Assembly (NCBI GenBank): GCA_016194795.1
Contig: JACQAX010000321.1
Coordinates: 1 to 11,288 of the forward strand
Direction: 5' to 3'
Origin: Deltaproteobacteria bacterium
Lineage (GTDB): Bacteria > Bdellovibrionota > UBA1018 > UBA923
Length of the DNA stretch: 11,288 bases
In this document: positions 1-5,876 of the stretch, in pieces
How positions within the stretch are numbered: the stretch's first letter is position 1
How the letters are laid out: every line of letters starts with the position of its first letter
Notes under the pieces: model-generated
Told to the model about the DNA's origin: nothing
Seen by the model: only the letters and a program-made list of their open reading frames with translations
Databases searched by the model: none
Made by a program: the position numbers and the translations under genes

Positions 1-222
1 CCCGTCACGCACCTCGCTCGTCGTGCGCGCGAGCAGGTCGGCGTCGCCCTCGAGGGTGAGCGAGCACTCGTCGCCCTTGTCGAGCTCGGCCTCGAGATTG
101 CCGTGCAGCTCGGCGCCCTGGAACTCGCCGGCCAGGAGCCGCTGGCTGACCCTCGTTTCGGCGTGGGCCCCGCCCGCGCAGAGCAGACCGGCGATGAGTG
201 TGGTTGCGAGAAGCGTTTTCAT
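1..222 (-). CDS. Exported GIN-domain (DUF2807-like) protein, C-terminus cut by window edge
   Basis: The gene reads leftwards from an ATG at 222 and is still open at base 1, so 74 codons are seen. It begins with a Sec signal peptide: Lys2, a hydrophobic core at about residues 4-18, and an AHA cleavage site after Ala21. There is no lipobox, because Cys15 is preceded by Leu. The mature start (residues about 27-74) has the pattern of the GIN or 'head GIN' domain of DUF2807 proteins: a strand ending in Phe-x-Gly, a polar strand, then 'GDECSLTLEGDADLL' and a 'VRDG' turn. Such beta-helical proteins are usually envelope-located; their function is mostly unknown. A strong Shine-Dalgarno run of purines (AAAAGGGGG, 227-235) lies 4 nt before the start. 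The gene follows the small peptide gene at 294-659 in the same direction, with a terminator between them, so it may depend on read-through. The family call rests on pattern only. Confidence 0.6.
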   Translation of the reverse strand, partial: MKTLLATTLIAGLLCAGGAHAETRVSQRLLAGEFQGAELHGNLEAELDKGDECSLTLEGDADLLARTTSEVRDG

Positions 223-238
223 GAGTCCCCCTTTTAAG

Positions 239-270
239 AAAAAAACAGGGAGCGGCCGAAGCCGCTCCCT
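239..270 (-). terminator. Rho-independent terminator with UUCG tetraloop
   Basis: On the minus strand a perfect 10-bp stem (AGGGAGCGGC against GCCGCTCCCT, bases 270-261 and 256-247) closes on a TTCG loop. This gives the very stable C(UUCG)G tetraloop. One G (246) and then seven T residues (245-239) follow. It lies 24 bp after the stop of the peptide gene (294-659) and only 16 bp before the ATG of the GIN-domain gene. The U-tract almost touches the Shine-Dalgarno sequence of that gene. It should end most transcripts of the peptide gene and allow partial read-through into the next. Confidence 0.93.
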
Positions 271-293
271 GATCGAATGCACGGGCCGGAGTC

Positions 294-659
294 TTAGTTC
301 GTCTTGAGGCAGGTCTGCGTGCAGATGCAGTCCATCGCCTTGAAGGCCGGGCCGTACGCCAGGCCGTCGTCGCGCATCATCTCGAGCTGGAGGTTCACGG
401 GCAGGCCGGCTTCGGTGAGCACCTCGCGCGGGTTGGCGAGATAGCGGGCGCGGAAGCCCTCGTCCTGCGCGACGGCTTCGCGAAGCTGGGCGACGGAGTC
501 GCGAAACTGCTCGAAGCTCATGTTGGCGTCGTTCTGGGCGTAGCCGTCGATGGGTTCGCCGCGCACCTGGGCGGTGGCGGTGGCGGCCGGAAGAAGCAGG
601 CCCGACGAGAGCGCGGCCGCGGAAGCGAGAAGAACATTGGAGATCCTGGACTTTTTCAT
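294..659 (-). CDS. Exported small protein with NHLP-like leader region and Cys-rich C-terminal tail (RiPP-precursor-like)
   Basis: The product has 121 residues. The ATG at 659 is chosen over the longer frame opening at 782 because AAGGGG (666-671) sits 6 nt before it and a signal peptide starts there. Residues 2-5 are KKSR, a hydrophobic core follows (about 9-23), and a cleavage motif ATA ends at residue 30. Residues about 48-100 form a predicted helix pair with 'FRARYLANPREVLTEAGLPV' at 69-88, then 'EMMRDDGL'. This matches the general pattern of nitrile-hydratase-alpha-like leader peptides (F-x-x-x-L-x-x-P-x-x-x-L-x-x-x-G-L/I-x-V plus an acidic segment). The tail 'DCICTQTCLKTN' has Cys111, Cys113 and Cys117 and three Thr, like a short RiPP core. 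No maturation enzyme is visible here. A Sec signal before an NHLP-like segment is unusual, because RiPP precursors are normally modified in the cytoplasm. It is probably expressed from the sigma-54 promoter at 700-715. It could instead be a small disulphide-containing secreted protein that only resembles the family. Confidence 0.7.
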   Translation of the reverse strand: MKKSRISNVLLASAAALSSGLLLPAATATAQVRGEPIDGYAQNDANMSFEQFRDSVAQLREAVAQDEGFRARYLANPREVLTEAGLPVNLQLEMMRDDGLAYGPAFKAMDCICTQTCLKTN

Positions 660-665
660 TTCATA

Positions 666-671
666 CCCCTT
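666..671 (-). promoter_or_regulatory. Ribosome binding site that fixes the peptide gene start at 659
   Basis: AAGGGG on the minus strand lies 6 nt before the ATG at 659. The upstream alternative start at 782 lies beyond the sigma-54 promoter and could not be on that transcript. Confidence 0.75.
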
Positions 672-699
672 GTGAGTGTTTGTTGTTGCCGGCACGTAG

Positions 700-715
700 A
701 GCAACATCCGGGCCA
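700..715 (-). promoter_or_regulatory. Sigma-54 (RpoN) promoter of the exported peptide gene
   Basis: The minus strand reads TGGCCCGGATGTTGCT. The -24/-12 consensus is TGGCACG, four bases, TTGC. Ten of eleven consensus bases match, and the GG and GC dinucleotides have the required 10-base spacing. With GC at 702-701 as the -12 element, transcription would start near 690. That gives a leader of about 30 nt containing the ribosome binding site at 666-671. A sigma-54 activator gene lies divergently at 874, which fits. Confidence 0.82.
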
Positions 716-789
716 ACGGCTGCTCACGCTCGCGCTTCGACGCCGATTCCCCGCGACACGCCCGAAGTTCGCGGCCGCGCACCGAAGGC

Positions 790-813
790 GTGCGGGAATC
801 CGTTTTTCCGCAC
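790..813. promoter_or_regulatory. Imperfect inverted repeat, candidate enhancer (UAS) for the sigma-54 activator
   Basis: Arms GTGCGGGAA and TTTTCCGCAC flank a short spacer. Pairing the ends inwards gives nine positions with one G-T mismatch and a 6-bp centre. The centre (about 801) is roughly 110 bp upstream of the predicted start at 690, which is the usual distance for binding sites of NtrC-type activators. No consensus is known for this activator, so the role is inferred from symmetry and position. Confidence 0.45.
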
Positions 814-823
814 TCGTCGGCAC

Positions 824-837
824 GCGCTCCGGAGCGC
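824..837. promoter_or_regulatory. Perfect 14-bp palindrome, candidate operator or second activator site
   Basis: GCGCTCCGGAGCGC is its own reverse complement. It lies about 140 bp upstream of the predicted sigma-54 start and 37 bp before the activator gene's ATG. It could be a second activator site or an autoregulatory operator. Its arms differ from those of the repeat at 790-813, and G+C-rich DNA makes such palindromes less surprising. Confidence 0.35.
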
Positions 838-873
838 CTTTCGGCGCCACCCGATTCGTGCTAAACCTTTTGT

Positions 874-2304
874 ATGGTCACCACGCGACTCAAACGCATT
901 TTGCTCGTCGACGACGACCGCGAGGTCCATGCGGGCACGAAGCACGCCCTGCGCGGCCGTTACGACCTCCTCAGCGCTTACGACGGAGACGAGGCCAAGG
1001 CCGTGCTGCGCTCGCAGTCCGTCGATGCCGTTCTGCTCGACCTGAGCCTGCGAGCCCAGAACGACGGGCTCGAGCTGCTGCCCAAGCTTCGCGAGTTCGA
1101 CGCCGACGCCACGGTGATCATCATGAGCGGCAACACCGAGATCGGCGTCGCCAACCAGGCGATCGCCGCCGGCGCGGCCGCGTACCTCGTCAAAGACTGC
1201 TCCGTCGACCAGCTCGTCATCACCGTCGAGTCGGTGCTCCGCCGCCGCGAGCTCGAGCGCGAGCGCGACCACCACGCGCGCGACTGCCGGCGCGCGCTCG
1301 AAAAGCACCGCATCCTCGGCGAGTCGCCGGCGGTGAAGCAGCTCTTGCGCGACCTCGAGAAAATCCGCCGCTCGCCGGCCAACGTCCTCATCTCGGCCGA
1401 AACCGGCTGCGGCAAGGAGCTCGTGGCCCGCCACATCGGCACCGCCGACGGGCGCCCGTTCGTCGCCGTCGACAGCGCCACGATCACGAGCTCGATGGCT
1501 GAGAGCATCCTTTTCGGCCACGAGAAGGGGGCGTTCACCGGGGCCCTCGCGTCCACGAGAGGGCTTTTCGAAGAGGCCGACGGCGGCACCATCTACTTCG
1601 ACGAGATCGCCAACATGCCGCTCGACATCCAGGCGAAGCTCCTGCGCGTGCTGCAGGAAAAAGAGATCAAGCGCGTGGGCTCGACGAAGGTGCTGCCGCT
1701 CGAGTTTCGCGTGATCTGCGCCACCAACCGCGACCTCGAAAAGCTCGTCGCCGAGGGCAGGTTTCTCGGCGACTTTCTCCAGCGCCTGAACGTCCTCGAG
1801 CTGCGCATCCCGCCGCTGCGCGAGCACGCCGACGACCTGGATCAGCTCGTGCCGCACTTCTTCGCGCTCCATAAGATGGACGGCTCGGCCTCGGGCGTGA
1901 GCGCCGACGCGCTTGCCGCGCTGAAGCGCTATGCCTGGCCGGGCAACGTGCGCGAGCTCTCGAACGTCGTCGCCAACCTCTGCGCGATGGTGAGCGACCA
2001 GGAGGTCGTCGAGGCCGAGGACCTCCCACCCAAAATCCGCGAGGCCGCGTTCCGCGAGGCCCGCCAGTCCGCCGCCGCGAGCGCGGCCGTCGCCTCAGCG
2101 ACCGCCGGCCGCTTCCACGAGCTCGAGAAGATCGTCAACGAGACCGGCGTGGACTTTTACTCCTACATGGACGGCGTCGAGCGCGAAGTGCTCGCCGAGC
2201 TCTATCGCGTCTACGGCGGGAACGTTCCGCTGATGAGCAAGCAGCTTCGGGTTGGGCGCAGCCATCTGTATACGAAGCTCAAGATCCACCGCATCCACGC
2301 CTGA
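874..2304 (+). CDS. NtrC-family sigma-54-dependent response regulator (REC, AAA+, Fis-type HTH)
   Basis: The product has 476 residues in three parts. The receiver domain (about 7-125) has the acidic pocket Asp13-15, phosphoacceptor Asp56, Ser85 and Lys107. The AAA+ sigma-54 interaction domain (about 146-387) has Walker A 'AETGCGKE' (175-182), GAFTGA (219-224), Walker B 'GGTIYFDE' ending in Glu244, and the WPGNVREL signature near 355-362. A Fis-type helix-turn-helix ends the protein (about 432-476). It should bind DNA as an oligomer and use ATP hydrolysis to open sigma-54 promoters when phosphorylated. Only one of the two arginines of PspF/NtrC relatives (R162 and R168 in PspF) is kept: Arg304 is present, but the first position is Leu298. 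The common PPLRER is PPLREH. The start at 874 is set by the REC domain, although no Shine-Dalgarno sequence is evident. No histidine kinase is in the window. The closest likely target is the divergent peptide gene at 294-659. Confidence 0.95.
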   Translation: MVTTRLKRILLVDDDREVHAGTKHALRGRYDLLSAYDGDEAKAVLRSQSVDAVLLDLSLRAQNDGLELLPKLREFDADATVIIMSGNTEIGVANQAIAAGAAAYLVKDCSVDQLVITVESVLRRRELERERDHHARDCRRALEKHRILGESPAVKQLLRDLEKIRRSPANVLISAETGCGKELVARHIGTADGRPFVAVDSATITSSMAESILFGHEKGAFTGALASTRGLFEEADGGTIYFDEIANMPLDIQAKLLRVLQEKEIKRVGSTKVLPLEFRVICATNRDLEKLVAEGRFLGDFLQRLNVLELRIPPLREHADDLDQLVPHFFALHKMDGSASGVSADALAALKRYAWPGNVRELSNVVANLCAMVSDQEVVEAEDLPPKIREAAFREARQSAAASAAVASATAGRFHELEKIVNETGVDFYSYMDGVEREVLAELYRVYGGNVPLMSKQLRVGRSHLYTKLKIHRIHA

Positions 2305-2363
2305 CGTTAAGGCGATTATTCCCCAGACCGTTGGATTTGAGGTAAACTTTTTCCGACTACATC

Positions 2364-2369
2364 GGAGGT
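2364..2369 (+). promoter_or_regulatory. Shine-Dalgarno sequence of the small membrane protein
   Basis: GGAGGT lies 6 nt before the ATG at 2376 and is the clearest ribosome binding site on the plus strand here. The preceding 2305-2360 is locally A+T-rich and probably holds the promoter of the membrane-protein/CHAT pair, but no -35/-10 pair stands out. Confidence 0.7.
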
Positions 2370-2375
2370 CAACAC

Positions 2376-2732
2376 ATGGACGCGACAAGCAAGGCAACTT
2401 GCCTTCAACTCATCGGTGCCGGCGGGTTCGGAGTGATTATCGGCTGGTACCTGTACTACATCAATCGGTACCGCGGCGACGACATCAAGCTGACTGACCT
2501 CGGCACTGTCCTCGGCGTAATCGGTGGCGGCGCCGTGCTCGCTTTGTTTCCGGCGAAGACCGACCTTTTTGCGGCGTACGGGATAGGGCTTTGCGTGGGC
2601 TTCTTCGCATATTTCATCCTGCTAGCCGCTCTCGTGCGCAAATCCAAGCACTACGATGCGACGTGGTTCATCGATGGCCTCCCCAAGGACAGCGACCGCA
2701 AAACGGCTCCTCGTGCCCGCCCGATGGGCTAG
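2376..2732 (+). CDS. Small membrane protein, three predicted transmembrane helices, partner of the CHAT protein
   Basis: The product has 118 residues and no family was recognised. Hydrophobic segments lie at about 9-29, 42-58 and 65-87. Basic residues between the first and second (Arg31, Arg33) and after the third (Arg88, Lys89, Lys91) suggest those sides face the cytoplasm, although three crossings cannot satisfy both, so the topology is uncertain. A polar tail (about 90-118) is rich in Lys, Arg, Asp and Pro. The gene is 20 bp before the CHAT protease gene and shares its direction and more mixed composition, so the two are probably co-transcribed. In bacterial caspase-like systems the protease partner is often a membrane-active protein or a substrate. 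By analogy this protein could be a membrane effector, an anchor or a target of the protease. It is much too short for a bacterial gasdermin. Confidence 0.85.
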   Translation: MDATSKATCLQLIGAGGFGVIIGWYLYYINRYRGDDIKLTDLGTVLGVIGGGAVLALFPAKTDLFAAYGIGLCVGFFAYFILLAALVRKSKHYDATWFIDGLPKDSDRKTAPRARPMG

Positions 2733-2752
2733 CGAAGCGGTACGAGTGATAC

Positions 2753-5700
2753 ATGGGTTCTGACAAAGCATCATCCGCCCGCCTGCTCCTGGCACTCGCC
2801 GATCTCGCTGGAAATGTGCGCGAGTTACCGGTCGAACTACTGAGCGAGCTGCTGCCCCTACTACCGCCGGAGCTGCTTCCCAGGACCGCCGAAGCTGTTC
2901 TGCGCATTCCGGACACGCTGCGCGCCGCGCCCCTCCTCATCGGCGTCGCCGCGCGGGCGTCGGCGGAGCTGCGCCGCCAGCTCGTCGTCGAGATACTACG
3001 GCGCGCATCGGCTTACCGCGACAAAGATCGCGCGCCGCTGCTCAAGACGCTGGCGGCGACTCCCAGCGTGACCGCAGAGTTCTGGAAAGAGATCGCCCGC
3101 GCCGCCGAGGCGCTGTCCAAGGCCAGGGCGCGCTTTGGTGTTTTCTTCGAACTCTCTCGCTCCGGCCCGTCGCAACACCGATTTGCGTTACGTTCTCGAG
3201 CGAAGGATGAGCTCTCGGCATTCAAAAGCGACACACAAAAAACCGATGCGCTGTTCGAGCTTGTCTCCTCCGCCACTCCCGACGAATTGCCGTGGCTACG
3301 AGAGAAGGCAGGAGCGCTCCGCAACGATACCCGGCGCGCCGTCGCCTGCGAGGCCGTCGCAAAACGCTACCTCACCGAAAAAAAATGGGATCTCGCGGTT
3401 GAAGCGGCTTTAGCCGGTGAGAGCCCCAAGACATACCATCGCCCGTTACTGCGGATCCTGCCTAAACTTCCCGCGGAAACTAGAGGGGGCGCGATTCGGC
3501 ATTACTTGGATTGGAGCGCGGCTCTCACGTCACCTGAGCAGCAGCTCGGATCGATGCTGCCTTTGCTCAAAGTCCGGGACCTTGAAGAGCAATTTCGTTT
3601 CGAGGCATTCGCGCGCGCTTTGATCGCGATTTCGCTCCTCGAAGGCGCTGCTCAACAAGAAGAAGCCTTGAGAGATTTGGGGCCGGTGCTTCCGACGGCG
3701 ATTTTCTGGGGTGCTGTTTTCGTTGCAGACCGGATCACCGAGCCGACGTCGCGCGCCCGAGCGCTGTTTAACCTCCTTCAGACGCATGGCATCACCGAGC
3801 TCAGTGGGCTTTTTCTCTCTCCGGAAGAGCAGGAACAACTCCAGTCAAAGCCGCCAGTGGGACCTCCCTGGAGAATCATGAACTCGCTCGATAGCGATGC
3901 CAGTAACGCCCGGGCCGGCTCGGCGAGCAGCAGCCGGGCGGACGCCATGTACGGGTCGTTCGATTCGCAGGACACGAAGGCCGGAGTATCGGACGCACAC
4001 AGTCTCAGTCCGAAGATGTACCGCCATCTGCTTCAGGAGCTACCGGAGGTTGAACGCGCGAGCCTCCTGGCGGACGCGCTCGGACAGCTGATTCCTGAAA
4101 TCTCGCCTTCCCCCGGGCCGATCGTGAACACGGGCTTCTCCAAGGACGGCGTTGGAGATCTCACAACCATGACTCCCCTTCGTCCCGGGACAAACTATGA
4201 CTTCTGGCTTGAAGTCGGCCCGCCGAGCGCGACTTCCATTGAAAGCCAGCCCGTCTCCTTGCCGAGGCTTCCGCGCAGCGACAAGCCCCATCGCTTGCAA
4301 ATCGTCCTATCGGCCTTTCACGACGAGCTTCAGTTCGAGCCGGCCGACGGCTTGCGCGAGCTGCACCTCGCGCCGTCGGGTGCACTTTCATCGGAACGAG
4401 TTCGCTTTCCCGTCATGACCCCAAAAACAGAGGGCGTACATCGCCTTCGATGCAGCATCTACTACGAACAAGTTCTACTCCAGTCCCGCTTGATCGAGGC
4501 GTTCGTATCCGACAAGCGAACACGCGTAACTACCGCGCTAAAGTCGTCGCTCGACTTCGCACTGCTTGGTTCGCTTGACCACGCCCAAATCGCGGGCCTG
4601 AAGCCGCATTCGTTCAGCATTCTCCTCAATGCGACAGATGAAACGACGCACAACTTTCGTTTTATGGGCGAAGAGAATGTAAAGGCCGACGCTGACTTCG
4701 ACGGAAACGAACTCACGACCCAAATAGATAGAGCCCGCGGGGCGCTATCCCTGGCGACCTGGGGAAGCGCGGATCCCTGGGACAGCAACAAGCACTCGTA
4801 CCGCTATGACGGCGCGGCCGACGTCACGCGCCTGCGCGATGACCTTGTGCGGCTCGCGCAACGCGGCTATTGGTTTTTCGACACGATGATCAACCGCTTC
4901 GCCGGCGGCACAGGCGAGGCGGTCGACCGTCTGACCGCGTTGATGCGAAAGCGGGGGCGAATTCAGATCGCCTCAAAGAAGTTTTCGGGCTACGTGCTGC
5001 CGGCGGCGCTCATTTACGACCATCTGATTGACACGGCGCTTCCGGCTGAAAAATTCACCCTTTGTGAAAGCTTTGCGACCGCACTCGAGGGCGCGGAGTC
5101 GTTGGACGAGCACGAGTGCTTCGAAGGGCGCTGCCCGAACGCCGGAAAGAAGAGCGTGGTCTGCCCAAGTGGATTCTGGGGATTTCGGCATGCCATTGGC
5201 ATGCCCGTCGCGAACGCGACAACGCCTCCGACGACGATTGAATATCGTGAGCCGCCGAGCCTTGCCGCCGGAATCGCGACCGACTTGAGCTCGTGCGACG
5301 AGCACATCGACGCCATCAAGGGCTTGCGTGAGAACATCCGCGTGCGCGAAGCACGATCACGCGACGAACTTATCTCGTTGCTCCGCGAGAAAGACCATCA
5401 CGTAGTCTATTTCTATTGTCATGGTGGGGCGACTGATGAGGGGGTGCCGTTTCTCCGAGTAGGTGACGAACGCTCGCTTCGCCTTACCCGCGACTTTATT
5501 CGGGCCGAGAAGATCCGCTGGGAAGAATCTCGCCCCCTGGTCTTCATCAACGGCTGCCGAACCGCCGCGCTTGAGCCTCGGCAGACGCTCGATTTCGTCT
5601 CAGCCTTCGTCGAAAATGCCGCCGCCGCCGGCGTCATCGGCACCGAGATCACCGCCTTCGAGCCCTACGCGACGACATTCGCTGAACGTTGCCTTTCCAA

Positions 5701-5833
5701 ACTATTGGACGGAGCAGAACTCGGCGACGCGGTCCGATCGGGCCGGCTCGCGGTCCTCAAACAAGCGAACCCCCTCGGCCTGGTCTATGTCCCATTCGCC
5801 GTCTCGAGCCTGCGACTGTTACCTGTATCGTAA
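2753..5833 (+). CDS. CHAT-domain caspase-like cysteine protease with long helical N-terminal region
   Basis: The product has 1026 residues. Residues about 1-370 are almost all amphipathic helix, Leu/Ala-rich, and look like an alpha-solenoid (HEAT/ARM-like), though no exact repeat was confirmed. A Ser/Gly/Asp-rich linker spans about 375-420. A beta-rich part (about 455-585) starts with 'VNTGFS' near 458 and includes 'FWLEVGPP'. The CHAT domain occupies roughly 745-1026. It has 'FWGFRH', then the catalytic His890 in 'YFYCHGG' and Cys935 in 'FINGCRTA', and ends with 'VYVPFAVSSLRLL'. CHAT proteins are clan CD proteases related to caspases and separase; many act in bacterial defence and programmed cell death after activation by a sensor region. 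The helical N-terminus may sense or bind a partner. The protein is probably cytoplasmic, with no signal peptide. Rare codons such as ATA and AGA occur (around 4720-4735), and some stretches are A+T-rich, unlike its neighbours. No clear Shine-Dalgarno precedes the ATG, so translation may be coupled to the gene before it. Confidence 0.9.
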   Translation: MGSDKASSARLLLALADLAGNVRELPVELLSELLPLLPPELLPRTAEAVLRIPDTLRAAPLLIGVAARASAELRRQLVVEILRRASAYRDKDRAPLLKTLAATPSVTAEFWKEIARAAEALSKARARFGVFFELSRSGPSQHRFALRSRAKDELSAFKSDTQKTDALFELVSSATPDELPWLREKAGALRNDTRRAVACEAVAKRYLTEKKWDLAVEAALAGESPKTYHRPLLRILPKLPAETRGGAIRHYLDWSAALTSPEQQLGSMLPLLKVRDLEEQFRFEAFARALIAISLLEGAAQQEEALRDLGPVLPTAIFWGAVFVADRITEPTSRARALFNLLQTHGITELSGLFLSPEEQEQLQSKPPVGPPWRIMNSLDSDASNARAGSASSSRADAMYGSFDSQDTKAGVSDAHSLSPKMYRHLLQELPEVERASLLADALGQLIPEISPSPGPIVNTGFSKDGVGDLTTMTPLRPGTNYDFWLEVGPPSATSIESQPVSLPRLPRSDKPHRLQIVLSAFHDELQFEPADGLRELHLAPSGALSSERVRFPVMTPKTEGVHRLRCSIYYEQVLLQSRLIEAFVSDKRTRVTTALKSSLDFALLGSLDHAQIAGLKPHSFSILLNATDETTHNFRFMGEENVKADADFDGNELTTQIDRARGALSLATWGSADPWDSNKHSYRYDGAADVTRLRDDLVRLAQRGYWFFDTMINRFAGGTGEAVDRLTALMRKRGRIQIASKKFSGYVLPAALIYDHLIDTALPAEKFTLCESFATALEGAESLDEHECFEGRCPNAGKKSVVCPSGFWGFRHAIGMPVANATTPPTTIEYREPPSLAAGIATDLSSCDEHIDAIKGLRENIRVREARSRDELISLLREKDHHVVYFYCHGGATDEGVPFLRVGDERSLRLTRDFIRAEKIRWEESRPLVFINGCRTAALEPRQTLDFVSAFVENAAAAGVIGTEITAFEPYATTFAERCLSKLLDGAELGDAVRSGRLAVLKQANPLGLVYVPFAVSSLRLLPVS

Positions 5834-5876
5834 ATCCGCCGTAGCCAGCGCCAGCGATCTGATTTAGAACAATGCC

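Noticed and set aside
1..222. Lipoprotein reading of the GIN-domain protein because of Cys15 in its signal peptide
   Set aside because: The residue before Cys15 is Leu, not Gly/Ala/Ser, so there is no lipobox, while AHA after the core gives a good signal peptidase I site.
770..779. CGCGGCCGCG palindrome between the promoter and the inverted repeats
   Set aside because: Pure G+C palindromes of this length are expected by chance in such DNA.
660..782. N-terminal extension of the peptide gene to an ATG at 782
   Set aside because: It would place 41 unlikely residues before a clear signal peptide, and the frame would start upstream of the sigma-54 promoter. The ATG at 659 has a good ribosome binding site.
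672..1872. Long open frames overlapping the regulator gene on both strands (for example 672-1502 plus, 724-1872 minus)
   Set aside because: They are Arg/Ala/Pro-rich or low-complexity translations caused by high G+C. The REC-AAA+ frame has full domain motifs and explains the region.
2298..2314. Small hairpin CGCCT/AGGCG over the regulator stop codon, followed by ATTATT
   Set aside because: Only 5 bp of stem and no proper U-tract; too weak to call a terminator.
2329..2362. Possible sigma-70-type promoter before the small membrane protein (TTGGAT/TTGAGG with ACTACAT-like -10)
   Set aside because: Spacing and -10 match are poor in every arrangement tried.
2376..2732. Small membrane protein as a bacterial gasdermin partner of the protease
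   Set aside because: It has 118 residues and three hydrophobic helices. Gasdermins are about twice as long and are not polytopic before cleavage.
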